A stretch of 64,000 bases of DNA from Chersky-840 sp963794615. Lineage in GTDB: Bacteria; Actinomycetota; Acidimicrobiia; Acidimicrobiales; UBA8190. The translations under genes were made by a program, and so were the position numbers. The DNA is taken from NCBI GenBank assembly GCA_963794615.1, contig CAWCEP010000006.1, positions 310,001 to 374,000 of the forward strand, written 5' to 3'. Below are positions 27,258-36,132 of the stretch, piece after piece; position 1 is the first letter of the stretch, and each line of letters starts with the position of its first letter. The notes beneath the pieces were generated by a model. The model searched no databases. It saw only the letters and a list, made by a program, of their open reading frames with translations, and had not been told where the DNA came from.

Positions 27258-27428
27258 TCAGCTCGCTCGACGGGTTTGACTGGATCCGTGTTCTGTCGGG
27301 CCGGCCCGGAGGCCGAGTTCCTCGAGGCGGCGGTTCATGTCGTCCGGTGTGAGGCCCACCAGACAGGAGATGACACGGAGGTCCTCGCCACGGATCGTGA
27401 TCACCGACCCGCGAAAGGCTGTCCGCAT
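27258..27428 (-). CDS. Small hypothetical protein (56 aa)
   Basis: A short open frame with codon use typical of the genome (mostly G/C third bases) and a protein-like sequence such as TIRGEDLRVISCLVGL and TPDDMNRRLEELGLRAG. It starts 43 bases after the broken lipoprotein gene on the same strand, so it could belong to that operon. No family is recognised. A further upstream start at 27458 is possible. Confidence 0.42.
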   Translation of the reverse strand: MRTAFRGSVITIRGEDLRVISCLVGLTPDDMNRRLEELGLRAGPTEHGSSQTRRAS

Positions 27429-27471
27429 GGGTCGGCCGCACCGGGCGGGCGGGACCAAGAGGAGAACAGGC

Positions 27472-27898
27472 CTACGACGCCCTGACGATCAGATCCTGGA
27501 TCTCATGCACTTCGGCCTGTGTGAGGCCGGTGGTCGCGCAGGACTGGACAACAGGGGCATTGGCAATTCCGGTGCCTCCGACAAGGGTCTGGTCGAGAGC
27601 CGCGGTATGTGAAGCACGTCGCGTATTGCTCCTCAGAAGCACCCAATTGAGCGGCTTGGTCCTGGGCAGCAACTTCGGGCGTCGGCGCATCGGTGACCGT
27701 GAAGGAGGTCGGAGCCTGGGCCACAATCGGCGGTTGGGACGTCACCGTGGTGCCCTTCTCTGCCGTCGGCGTGGCTCCGCCGCACGCAGACACCACAAAG
27801 CCGAGACCAACGACCAAAATGAGGACCATCATCCGGGGCACAGGAGGAACTCGACAGGCGGCGGTACGACCTTGATCCTGAGGAGTCGGATTGTGCAT
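27472..27898 (-). pseudogene. Frameshifted lipoprotein gene
   Basis: The first part reads as a lipoprotein: hydrophobic signal MMVLILVVGLGFVVSAC with lipobox VSAC, then a Thr/Pro-rich segment to EEQYATCFT. The frame then goes out of step near 27605-27620 and the continuation, AALDQTLVGGTGIANAPVVQ...LTQAEVHEIQDLIVRAS, is found in another frame and ends at 27472. Removing one base around 27612 restores one reading frame. This is either a recent pseudogene or a sequencing error. It starts 38 bases after the frameshifted PilZ gene. Confidence 0.62.
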
Positions 27899-27936
27899 GG
27901 CGTGTGATCCCGTGTCGAGCCTCGGACGGAGGACGG

Positions 27937-28255
27937 CTACCAGACCGCCTGCAGCTCGGCGAGCGATTGGAGATACACGCGGTGCTCGTCGGTGAGGTCC
28001 ACGAACTGGACACCGGTTCTGACCCGCTTGTTCCTGGTCGGCTCGGCGTGGCGCACTTCTCCCCGGAACTGCAGGGCGATGATGATGCTCCTGCCCGCCG
28101 TCTCCCCCGGGTCGGCGTCGAGGAGCTCCAGGCCGGCACCGGCCGAGGACAGGTCGACGATGCGGCAGCCAACGCCCTTCGGGATCCCCTTCGATCAGGT
28201 ACCTCCCGCGCCAGTCGGTGAAATGGCGGGGGAGGAGCCTCCGGAGCTGGTGCAT
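27937..28255 (-). pseudogene. Frameshifted PilZ-domain gene
   Basis: Codons from ATG 28255 read MHQLRRLLPRHFTDW...YLIEGDPEGRW. The frame then shifts, and CRIVDLSSAGAGLELLDAD through YLQSLAELQAVW is found in another frame, ending at TAG 27937-27939. Aligned to the intact paralogue at 28566, which reads RWGDCRVIDVSSAG, about five bases are missing at the break near 28172. The c-di-GMP-binding motifs RLLPR and DLSSAG flank the break and survive. The span of 319 bases is not a multiple of three. It is divergent from its intact paralogue. Confidence 0.75.
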
Positions 28256-28565
28256 GGGTCGCCAATCTCGATCCCGTCGGCCTGTCACCCAGACATGCCA
28301 CCCGGGTACTTCGGTCTCTCGGGCTTTCAATCGGCGAGAAATCCCCGGACCTTGATGGTGGGAGCCACCTTTCGCCGCCGCCGGCCGGTCCGGTTCCGGT
28401 GGCGATCCTCACACCCGACGCTCCGCTCCGACCTCCCCGTCGGGGTGGAACCACCTGAGTGGTATCCCGATCTCGTTCTCTTCCGAATTGTGTCGATGTC
28501 CTTATCAGCGGCTTTGGGCGCGTCTCACCATGGAGAGCGATGCGCTCAACCGGTAAGGAGTCAGC
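28256..28565. other. Divergent control region between two PilZ genes
   Basis: About 310 bases between the broken and intact PilZ genes. No gene is supported. An AAGGAG ribosome binding site precedes the intact gene. I see no strong -35/-10 pair or long dyad. Confidence 0.5.
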
Positions 28566-28892
28566 ATGGAATACCAGCTCAAGCGATTCCTGCCTCGCCA
28601 GTTTGCCAACTGGCCCGGGACATACATGATCGAAGGCAACACCGATAGCCGCTGGGGTGATTGTCGAGTCATTGACGTCTCGTCGGCGGGCGCTGGGCTC
28701 GAATTGCGGGATGCGGGTGAAGATGCGACCGAAGGTGGCCACATCCTCGTCGCCGGGCACCTGCGGGGAGAGATCCGGAACTCCCGGCCCGACCGGCAGG
28801 GAGGCACCAGAGTCGGCATCCAATTTGCCGATCTCGGTGGCACCGAGCGCGCCTACCTCGCCTGTCTGAATCAGCTCGATGCCCTCTGGTAA
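28566..28892 (+). CDS. Single-domain PilZ protein (c-di-GMP receptor)
   Basis: 108 residues, almost entirely a PilZ domain. The N-terminal arginine motif is RFLPR (RxxxR) and the second binding motif is DVSSAG ((D/N)xSxxG), both intact, so cyclic-di-GMP binding is expected. The C-terminus (GGTRVGIQFADL...RAYLACLNQLDALW) completes the barrel and helix. AAGGAG lies upstream of the ATG. It is a paralogue of the broken gene on the other side of the intergenic region. Its target protein is unknown; the GT2 synthases in the window are candidates. Confidence 0.88.
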   Translation: MEYQLKRFLPRQFANWPGTYMIEGNTDSRWGDCRVIDVSSAGAGLELRDAGEDATEGGHILVAGHLRGEIRNSRPDRQGGTRVGIQFADLGGTERAYLACLNQLDALW

Positions 28893-28961
28893 TCGCCCGA
28901 CCGTCCGCTTTAGAGCCGTTCGGCCCTGCTCCGGGGGCCCGATTCGGTCGATGGGTATGTC

Positions 28962-29303
28962 GTGACCCGCGCCAGGATCCTCAGCTTCCACGTCGACGCC
29001 GACGAGCTCCCCGGGCTGACCGCAGCCCTCGATGCCGTCAGCCAGATGTTTGCTGACCACCCCGATTTCCGCGGGCTCGTCTGCTTGGACCACGACGGTG
29101 CGCGTCACGAAATCATGGTCATGACGCTGTGGGACGGCCAAGGACTCGATGACACCCAGCACGACTCAGAGATCGCCCGCGAGCGCATCGCAGCCACGAC
29201 CGACCTCGGCGTGAGCAGCAAATGCTACGACGTCCTCCGCCTGGTGCCGGGGTCCACGACCCTGGAGCGCGTCTTGGCTGACAGCCTCACTCTCGGTTCC
29301 TGA
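28962..29303 (+). CDS. ABM/dimeric alpha-beta barrel-like protein
   Basis: 113 residues. The pattern ARILSFHVDADELPGLTAALDAV...FRGLVCLDHDG...IMVMTLWDGQGLDDTQ resembles the antibiotic-biosynthesis-monooxygenase fold, a small ferredoxin-like barrel that dimerises. Members include haem-degrading enzymes and quinol monooxygenases, many without known activity. The GTG start at 28962 is 69 bases after the PilZ stop, so co-transcription is possible. Specific function cannot be given. Confidence 0.62.
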   Translation: MTRARILSFHVDADELPGLTAALDAVSQMFADHPDFRGLVCLDHDGARHEIMVMTLWDGQGLDDTQHDSEIARERIAATTDLGVSSKCYDVLRLVPGSTTLERVLADSLTLGS

Positions 29304-29329
29304 AGGGGAACGGGCCCTCAACGAGCTGA

Positions 29330-29515
29330 GCGCTTCGGACCTACGGGCTCGACGAGAACGAGTTTCCACTCAAGGTCATCGTGGCCGCCGTCACCAGCTT
29401 TCAACTCGGTCTCATCGTCGAGGGTCTCTCCAATGTCCACGAGGGCCACCCGGAGCTCCTTTATTGGATCCAGCAGTCGATCGACGACATGGAAGACAAG
29501 CGGGCTCGGTCATGA
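29330..29515 (+). pseudogene. C-terminal remnant of a TetR-family regulator
   Basis: After an in-frame stop at 29327, about 60 codons without a proper start end at TGA 29513-29515. The translation LRTYGLDENEFPLKVIV, AAVTSFQLGLIVEGL and HPELLYWIQQSIDDME is the typical last two helices of a TetR ligand-binding domain. The helix-turn-helix half is absent. It therefore looks like the tail left by a deletion whose other end lies near 29304-29330. Confidence 0.6.
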
Positions 29516-29738
29516 GGCTGACCGCTTCTCCGGGCGCGGGGACTGGTCGAAGACCTCTGGCGCCACGATTGGCCAAAGTGTGACAGCCAAGCGTCACCGG
29601 GTGCTCCCAGGCTGGACCTCTCCGACTTGCACCCGACACGGCGTCCGCCGTCGGGCCCGGTCTCGACGAGGCCGCCCCCTCGCCGGGCCCCACCTCCCGC
29701 CGGCGCGTGGTCGTAGGTGGCGGTGGCATGATCGATGC

Positions 29739-30764
29739 ATGGCCTCCCGCTCCTGGGTCGTCGCGGGCCTCGACAACGGAGGCACCTCGAACAGCGCGAC
29801 CTTGCTCGACGGCTCGGGCCACTTCTTGGTCGACAGGCTGGTCGAGAGCCCCAGCCGGGTCAGAGAAGGGCCGGATGTGGCGGTGGGGGCCCTCATCGAG
29901 GCCGTCGACCAGGTGCTCCGCCTCTCGGGTGTGTCGAGGGAGTCGGTGCGGGCCGTCGGCCTCGGAACCCCGGGCCCGGCCAGCGCTGACGGTGTCATCT
30001 CCTCGAGGGGCGCCACGAATTTCTCCGACCCGGCGTGGCACGGCTTCGAGTTTCGCGGTGTGCTCGAGCGTCGGCTTGGCGTCCCTGTCGTCTACAACAA
30101 CGACGGCAACGCCGCTGCGCTCTGGGCCCACCACGAGCACTTCGGGCCCGAAGCGTCGCTGCGATCGTCGGTCTCGGCGATCGTCGGCACGGGACTGGGG
30201 GGAGGGCTGATCGAGGGCGGACGAGTGATCCGCGGCGCTGCGGGGATGGCGGGCGAGCTCGGGCACGTCCACATACCGATGCAAGGACTGCTCGCCGAGG
30301 GACAGCCCGTTCCGGTATGTCAGTGCGGCTTCGTTGCTGATGCTGAGAGCGTGGCGTCACTGACGGGCATCGAGAGGAATCTGTTGCCCTACTGGCTGAC
30401 GCGCTTCCCCCACCACGAACTCACGAAGGTGGCGACGATCAGCGACGCCGCCAGGCTGGTCCGGGGTCTCGGAGACGCCGGAGACCCGCTGGCGCTCCAG
30501 ATCTTCGATCAGCAGGCAATGGCACTGGGGCGGCTCTTCACGATTGCTTCCAACTTCCTCGATCCGAACGCATACTTCGTCGGAGGAGGCGTCGTCGAGG
30601 CCTCCCCGGGCTTCCGCGACTGGTTCTTGGGCCGGGTCCGCGAGTACACCTCACTGCGCGAAGAGCAGCACGAGGTGACGACCTTCGCCCTCATCCCGGA
30701 TCTCGATATGGCGGGCGCCCGAGGCGCCGCGCTGGCGGCTCTCGACTCCCTCGACGAACGCTGA
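29739..30764 (+). CDS. ROK-family sugar kinase
   Basis: Predicted hexose or N-acetylhexosamine kinase of 341 residues. The phosphate-binding motif is AGLDNGGTSNSATLLD, the sugar-binding region YNNDGNAAALWAHHEHFG contains the catalytic Asp, and the adenosine region has GTGLGGGLIEGG and GAAGMAGELGHVHIP. The zinc loop is reduced: only CQCG is seen and the usual third Cys of CGCGxxGC is missing. An upstream extension of the frame is rejected because it overlaps the TetR remnant and has poor composition. The kinase could process sugars freed by the glycosidases in the window. Confidence 0.86.
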   Translation: MASRSWVVAGLDNGGTSNSATLLDGSGHFLVDRLVESPSRVREGPDVAVGALIEAVDQVLRLSGVSRESVRAVGLGTPGPASADGVISSRGATNFSDPAWHGFEFRGVLERRLGVPVVYNNDGNAAALWAHHEHFGPEASLRSSVSAIVGTGLGGGLIEGGRVIRGAAGMAGELGHVHIPMQGLLAEGQPVPVCQCGFVADAESVASLTGIERNLLPYWLTRFPHHELTKVATISDAARLVRGLGDAGDPLALQIFDQQAMALGRLFTIASNFLDPNAYFVGGGVVEASPGFRDWFLGRVREYTSLREEQHEVTTFALIPDLDMAGARGAALAALDSLDER

Positions 30765-30814
30765 TCGGCTGACGCCACATCCATTGCCGCGATCCTTGTC
30801 GCGAGGCTGAAGTG

Positions 30815-33202
30815 TCAGGGACTCACCACCGTGTTCACGATCGGCTGGTACTGCCGACAGGGCTCGTTGCGGAGGCTCGGACACGGTGGCAGCGGTGTCG
30901 GAACCCCGACACCGGGAACGGCCGGAAGGACGAGGCTCGACGGCATGGAACGAGAAGAGGCGATCGAGACCGTCGCCGTGCCAGCGGGAACGGTCTGGCT
31001 GAACGACCACACCGGCTGGGTGCCATTCGGGGCCGAGATCGTGACACGTAGGCGCGATCCGGCTCGATAGACGTGGCCCTCGTAATAGAGCGGAATGACC
31101 ACCTTGACGAACTGCCCGCTCGGCAGTGGTGCCGCATCGGCCGCCGTGAAGGCGGGTATGGGGTCGAGAATGGTGCTCCGCTGCTTGAGGAGGTTGTGGG
31201 CGTTCGCGGCCAGTTGGCGCTCGCTGGCGCGAATCCAGCCGTTCTGGACGAACGTCTCGTTGCCGTCCGGACGGACTTCGCTGATCGTGGCCTGCAGATC
31301 GACGTCGGGGGTGGATGAGCGCACCCAGAGATCGACGGCGCCCGATCCAACGACCACGGTGTTCGCCGTCAGCGGCGCCGACACATAGGAGACGGCCGTG
31401 CCGGTGGGATTCTGCTCCCAGTTCCACTGCCACTGCGACGCGTTACCCCACAGGCCCCCGGTCCCGGTGTTGGTGCTCCCGTAGTCGGTGAGGGGTAGCG
31501 CACTCGCGTTCGACGTGTAGGCGTTGACACCCTCGTGGGCCGGCGGCGCCGTCCCGAGTGTCCCCGCCGGCCCCAGGTACCACGTCCGGGCGGTCGTGCC
31601 GGAAACGGGATAGGCCGAGAAGTCGTGCTCGAACCCGGGATACGGATCGCCGGGAGTCGAGCTCCCGGTGGGTGACGTTCCGGCGCCATTGTCGAAGAGC
31701 ACTCGCACCTCGGGAAGTGCCTCGAAGGACCCCAGTGCCGATTGGTACGTCGGAAGCGCCTGGATCGGGTCCGCCGGCAATGTGACGAGGTCGGTCTGCG
31801 GGAGTCCCATGGCCGCCTGGTAGATGACCGGAGACGCGGCGTCGATGACGGCCGCGTTCACGATGGGCGCCTGGTGAGCTACGAACAATTCGAGGAAGTC
31901 GTACCAGCGGTCGAAGGTGGATGGATCGACTGAGTCGATGTGGGCACCGTTGGTGAAGGTGAACCACTTCTGCTTGGTTCCGGTGAAGTGCTGGACCAGG
32001 TCCGGGCAGTGTCCCCCGGTTTGCTCGTCCTCCCATTGACACGCCATGAACACCGGAACCTTGATCTTCTTCACGAAGGAGATCGGATCCAACGGGTCGG
32101 CTACTGGGGGGTTGTAATAGGCGTTCGCCGCGATTTTCGTACTGAGGTCGGCAGCTTCGCCATGGAGGACCTGGTTGGCCAGACATGTCGTATCACCGTC
32201 TTGGATCTGGTGGTACGCGTAGGGCTGCCCGCTGTTCGGTCCGGCGGGCTCTGCCTCCTCCTGTCGCTGCTGCGCCCATGCCACGGCAAACCCGCCATTG
32301 AGGATGCCGCCGGGATAGAGCGTCGTCGCGGTGGCGTCGAGGGTCGAGAGTGGCGAGATCGCCTCAAGGTCGGGGGGGTCGAGTTGTGCGGTGAAGAGCT
32401 GGCTGATGGCGCCGTACGAGATACCCATCATCCCGACTTTGTGATCGAGCACCCACGGTTGGTGTGCGATGGTCTCGATGACGTCGTACCCATCGAGGTC
32501 TTGCAACGGCTCGAAGAAGTCGTAGGCGCCGCCGGAGCAACCCGTCCCCCGCATGTTCACGTCGACGACCGCGAAGCCCATGAGATTGGCGAGCACGGCA
32601 ATGCCGTTGACGGGCCCGGCAGGGTCGGCGTACCCATACCCCGAGTACTCGATCAGGGTGGGGTACGGCGGAAGGTAGTCAGGGCCACTGGGGAGGCTCG
32701 TACCCGACGGCAGGCCGGGCTCGCCGGCCGGGCTCGTAGGCGGGTGCACGTCGATGGCGAGCTTCGTCCCGTCGCGGGTGGTCAGATAGGTGTACCCGTT
32801 GTCAGGAATCGACTGGTTGTAGATACCCGGATCCCAAGGCGCGGCCCGATCTCCGTGCACCGTGATCCGGCCCGATTCTGCCCGGTCTGAGACCCGCAGG
32901 ACTCGGTAGCCTTTGCGCGGCGGCACATTGCGAAACAGCACACCACCGAGTGAATCGGCGTTCTGCGTGGAGAGGGTCCGTCCCCCCGGGGCGATGAGCG
33001 CCATCTGCGCGTACGGCGCCAGACCGGTGACGTACACCTGCTCGGCACTGCCGACAGCGTTGAAAGAAGGTGCTGCTGTGGCCGCCTCTGCGCTGGTGGT
33101 CGTCAGCGAACTGACGACCATCCCAGCGCCGAGCAAGAGTGCACCGCCCCTCGCCACGCGCCGTATCACCGACGTCTTGTCCGCCGTGGTGCCGCGCAAC
33201 AT
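30815..33202 (-). CDS. Secreted CocE/NonD-type hydrolase (X-Pro peptidase-like)
   Basis: About 795 residues. A signal peptide (ARGGALLLGAGMVVSSLTTTSAEA) is followed by a large alpha/beta-hydrolase domain with MRGTGCSGG and the nucleophile elbow GMMGISYGAISQ, a catalytic Asp probably in QWEDEQTGGHCPD and a His in TNGAHIDSVD. The C-terminal jelly-roll (PDVDLQATISEVRPDG) is the X-Pro dipeptidyl-peptidase C domain. The family cleaves Pro-containing peptides or ester prodrugs such as cocaine. The substrate here is unknown. The start ATG 33202 is chosen over one 24 bases upstream. Confidence 0.87.
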   Translation of the reverse strand: MLRGTTADKTSVIRRVARGGALLLGAGMVVSSLTTTSAEAATAAPSFNAVGSAEQVYVTGLAPYAQMALIAPGGRTLSTQNADSLGGVLFRNVPPRKGYRVLRVSDRAESGRITVHGDRAAPWDPGIYNQSIPDNGYTYLTTRDGTKLAIDVHPPTSPAGEPGLPSGTSLPSGPDYLPPYPTLIEYSGYGYADPAGPVNGIAVLANLMGFAVVDVNMRGTGCSGGAYDFFEPLQDLDGYDVIETIAHQPWVLDHKVGMMGISYGAISQLFTAQLDPPDLEAISPLSTLDATATTLYPGGILNGGFAVAWAQQRQEEAEPAGPNSGQPYAYHQIQDGDTTCLANQVLHGEAADLSTKIAANAYYNPPVADPLDPISFVKKIKVPVFMACQWEDEQTGGHCPDLVQHFTGTKQKWFTFTNGAHIDSVDPSTFDRWYDFLELFVAHQAPIVNAAVIDAASPVIYQAAMGLPQTDLVTLPADPIQALPTYQSALGSFEALPEVRVLFDNGAGTSPTGSSTPGDPYPGFEHDFSAYPVSGTTARTWYLGPAGTLGTAPPAHEGVNAYTSNASALPLTDYGSTNTGTGGLWGNASQWQWNWEQNPTGTAVSYVSAPLTANTVVVGSGAVDLWVRSSTPDVDLQATISEVRPDGNETFVQNGWIRASERQLAANAHNLLKQRSTILDPIPAFTAADAAPLPSGQFVKVVIPLYYEGHVYRAGSRLRVTISAPNGTQPVWSFSQTVPAGTATVSIASSRSMPSSLVLPAVPGVGVPTPLPPCPSLRNEPCRQYQPIVNTVVSP

Positions 33203-33682
33203 CGGACCGCCTCCTATTCTCAACACTCCGTGTGAGCATCGAGCCCAAACATGTGGCCGCTTCGCGCCACGCTGCGACGGATCGCGGTAGCGGTACCTTG
33301 CTGTGCACCCGCAAGGGGACGACTCGGCTCAGGGACCGTTCCCAATCGGTAGATCGTCGCTTACCGGCGACTGTGGTGAAGCAGTGAAATCACCTGGGTG
33401 CGATAGGTGATGTTTCGGGCGGAAGCCGGAATGCCGGCGGGCATGCGGCAGGGCGCTCCCGTTCGGAACCCCGATGCCCCTCTCGGTGCCTGGCCTCGAT
33501 CGGGACGCCTCACCGCCCGAGTTGACCACGAGTTGGGAGGGGGTTGAGCACAGCGTGAGGTGGCTCCCTCATCATGAGTGGCGGGTCATTGGCGGGCGGC
33601 TTCTCTCTTCGGACTCCCTCCTGTTCAGAGGCTTGAGTGGCGTCATCTTGGAAGTGGGCCGACGACGTGGGGGTGGGCATCG
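33203..33682. other. Divergent region between the CocE-type gene and the GT2 synthase
   Basis: About 480 bases with no supported gene. Apart from the GGTGA-type half-sites listed separately, a GGGGGTGGG run at about 33669-33677 can act as the ribosome binding site of the synthase. Frames extending the synthase upstream of 33683 have no counterpart in its paralogue. Confidence 0.5.
33375..33411. promoter_or_regulatory. Cluster of three GGTGA/TCACC half-sites
   Basis: GGTGA at 33375-33379, ATCACCT at 33389-33395 and AGGTGAT at 33405-33411. The last two form a 7-bp inverted repeat with a 9-base centre. The middle part, TGAAATCACCT, is shared with the palindrome upstream of the lipase at 19466. 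It lies about 175-210 bases before the CocE-type gene and 270-310 before the synthase. Confidence 0.35.
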
Positions 33683-35782
33683 GTGTTGCACGCGTTCAAC
33701 CTCTATGACCTGTTCGTCGTCAGCTTCGTGGAGCTGATTCTCTCGACCGTCCTGGTCCTGAGCCCGGCCAGAAGTCTCGGCACCCGGTTTCGGTGGCCAG
33801 GATCACGGGTTACCGAGGTTCTCGTCGCCGCGGCCGGAGCGGCCGCCATCGCCGCCCTGGCGTGCTTTGTGACCGCCGAGTTGTGGGACATTCCCGTGTT
33901 CGGCCTCGAGACCGCCGCCTACCTCCTCACCATCTTCTCGATCGTGGTCATCGTCCTTCGTCCTGACTGCACGGTCGTCGGACAGGTCTTCTATGCGTCC
34001 TACGCCGCCGCTGGCCTCACCTTCCTGGCGTTCGCAGCCCTCGTGGCGACCGCTGCCACCACCTCGATGTTCGAAGCCCTGACCTCGTCGCTCCTGATCA
34101 TCTTGGACCTGGCGGCCTTCCTGGTGTGGAGTTCGAACGTCAACTATGTGAGCGACGTCTTGTGTCGCACCCGCCACTCGCGTCCGCCGCCGATAGCGGA
34201 TCCCACCTACTTGCCCATGGTTTCACTCCATATCCCGGCCTACAACGAGCCACCCGAGCTGCTCATCGAGACGATCAAGGCGGTCGAGCAGATCGACTAC
34301 CCGGATTTCGAGATCGTCGTCATCGACAACAACACGTCGGATCGCTCCGTGTACGGACCCGTCGAGGAGTATTGCCGCCACCGCGAGCGCGTCCGCTTTG
34401 TCCACGTCGCTCCGTGGCCAGGATACAAAGCGGGAGCCTGTAATCTGGCGCTGCGGAGCTACACCGATCCACGCGCCCAGATCATCGGGCTGATCGATGC
34501 CGATGACATCGTCCAGGCGCACTATCTCCGTGAGACGGTTTCCTACTTCTCCGATCCTCGCCTTGGCTTCGTCCAGAGCTTCGAGGGAAACCGGGACTTC
34601 GAAGGAAGCGCCTACTACACGGCGTGCGTTGATTCGTATCAAGCCTTCTACATGTCCTCGATGTCCTCGCGCAACGAACGCGATTCGGTGCCCTTCGTCG
34701 GCACAATGGGCCTGTTCCGGCGCAGTGCCCTCGAAGACATCGGTGGCTGGAATGAATGGTGTATCAGTGAAGACACTGAGGCGTCGCTCCGGGTGCTCAA
34801 GGCCGGTTGGTCAGGGTTGTACGTGCCGAGATGCTTCGGCCGAGGCATCGTGCCTCCCACCTATGCAGGTCTGAATACGCAGCGTCATCGGTGGTGCTTC
34901 GGTGCCATGCAGATCCTCCGCCTGCATTGGAGGAGCTTGATGCCCTGGGACCGATCGCCCGAGAACCACCTCACGAGCAGCCAACGCCGGGACTACCTGA
35001 TGGCGTGCATGAGCTGGTTTCGAGACCTCTTGATGGTTGTCTTCGCCCTCCTGCTGCTCGTGATCACCGGGTTGCTGCTCTCCGGATCCCACTTTGCACT
35101 CATGCCGCTGGCTGGAGACAAATCGCTCTTGCCCCTGTCCCTCATCATCATCGCCACCATTTGCATGATGTGGACGCTTCGACATTGGACCTCGATCTCG
35201 CACCGCAGGTCCCTCCTCGCCCTGGTGATCAGCTGGTCTGCGAGCTGGGTCACGGCGCTCGCCTGCGTCGAAGGAATGGCACGGCGCGAAGGTGTGTTCC
35301 TCAGAACCGCAAAGACCGGTTCGGCGCCCCACCCCTTACGGACGGCCCTCCGGGTGAGTCGGTGGGAGGGTCTCCTGGCCGCCGCGCTGTTCGCGTCGGC
35401 AGCCCTCCTCGCAATCAATGCACATCCACCGATCCTCCTCATCGTGATCGTTTCCCTGCAGGGGATCGTCTACTGCTGTTCACCACTTGCCTCGTTGTGG
35501 AACCTGCGCGCGGAACGAGTGAGCAGGGCCGAGTTCCGTCGTCGCTTTGCGGAGAAACGAGCGCGGGACGCTCGACGCGTTCGACCGCTGTTCGGCGTCG
35601 TCCGGGTCGCATCCATCTTGGTGGCTGCGCTCTTGGTCGGTGCCGCATTCGCGGCCGTGGCGGCTCCCGTTCGGCTCCAGCCCGGCACCACGTCGACTCA
35701 TTCGCACGGCAAGCGACCGGCTGGCACTCCCGTCCGGACCGTCCGACCTCCGACCCACGGGCAAGGCGGACACGGGCTCTGA
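33683..35782 (+). CDS. Cellulose synthase-like GT2 glycosyltransferase, copy 1
   Basis: Processive membrane glycosyltransferase expected to polymerise a beta-linked polysaccharide and push it out. Five hydrophobic segments precede the catalytic domain (residues about 185-450) and about five follow. Catalytic motifs are DNNTSD, DADD at 272-275, CISEDTEAS and QRHRW, matching the D,D,D,Q(Q/R)xRW set of cellulose and hyaluronan synthases. No PilZ domain is fused, unlike BcsA. The GTG at 33683 gives MLHAFNLYDLF, matching the ATG start of copy 2. Copy 2 at 48895 is very similar over the whole length. A hairpin follows the stop. Confidence 0.88.
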   Translation: MLHAFNLYDLFVVSFVELILSTVLVLSPARSLGTRFRWPGSRVTEVLVAAAGAAAIAALACFVTAELWDIPVFGLETAAYLLTIFSIVVIVLRPDCTVVGQVFYASYAAAGLTFLAFAALVATAATTSMFEALTSSLLIILDLAAFLVWSSNVNYVSDVLCRTRHSRPPPIADPTYLPMVSLHIPAYNEPPELLIETIKAVEQIDYPDFEIVVIDNNTSDRSVYGPVEEYCRHRERVRFVHVAPWPGYKAGACNLALRSYTDPRAQIIGLIDADDIVQAHYLRETVSYFSDPRLGFVQSFEGNRDFEGSAYYTACVDSYQAFYMSSMSSRNERDSVPFVGTMGLFRRSALEDIGGWNEWCISEDTEASLRVLKAGWSGLYVPRCFGRGIVPPTYAGLNTQRHRWCFGAMQILRLHWRSLMPWDRSPENHLTSSQRRDYLMACMSWFRDLLMVVFALLLLVITGLLLSGSHFALMPLAGDKSLLPLSLIIIATICMMWTLRHWTSISHRRSLLALVISWSASWVTALACVEGMARREGVFLRTAKTGSAPHPLRTALRVSRWEGLLAAALFASAALLAINAHPPILLIVIVSLQGIVYCCSPLASLWNLRAERVSRAEFRRRFAEKRARDARRVRPLFGVVRVASILVAALLVGAAFAAVAAPVRLQPGTTSTHSHGKRPAGTPVRTVRPPTHGQGGHGL

Positions 35783-35850
35783 TCGAGGCCACAGGGGTGC
35801 CACACGGAGAACGAATCCCTGTCCGAGCCCGGCGTGGGGGCGTCGCCCCG

Positions 35851-35878
35851 GCGACCTGGCGGGGGGCCACCAGGTCGC
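35851..35878 (+). terminator. Hairpin after GT2 copy 1
   Basis: GCGACCTGG (35851-35859) pairs perfectly with CCAGGTCGC (35870-35878) across a 10-base loop, about 70 bases after the synthase stop. There is no T-run, so it may act as a weak or Rho-assisted terminator or an RNA-stability hairpin. Confidence 0.45.
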
Positions 35879-35921
35879 TCGAGGACGCGCCCTCACACGG
35901 CAAGCCCCCAGGTGGGCGCTC

Positions 35922-36065
35922 CTACCTGAGCAACGCCCATTTCCCGCTCCAAAGCCGCTTGCGGCGCTGGTAGAACTCCTCCCCTGTCCTCGGCCAGAGA
36001 GGGTGGTCGAAGTACGGCACTCGGACTTCCCGCCGCTGGCCATGACCTCCCGCCAGCAGTGTCAC
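35922..36065 (-). CDS. Possible small protein (47 aa)
   Basis: A GTG-started open frame whose product looks protein-like (REVRVPYFDHPLWPRTGEEFY, RRKRLWSGKWALLR) rather than a GC by-product. No family is recognised, no clear ribosome binding site is seen, and it lies in the 350-base gap after the GT2 gene. It may be a remnant. Low confidence. Confidence 0.28.
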   Translation of the reverse strand: MTLLAGGHGQRREVRVPYFDHPLWPRTGEEFYQRRKRLWSGKWALLR

Positions 36066-36132
36066 TTTCGTGCTTCGGGCCTGGGGAAAACAAGAGGACG
36101 ATGCTGGGGAAAACGGTTTCCGGGACGAGTTC

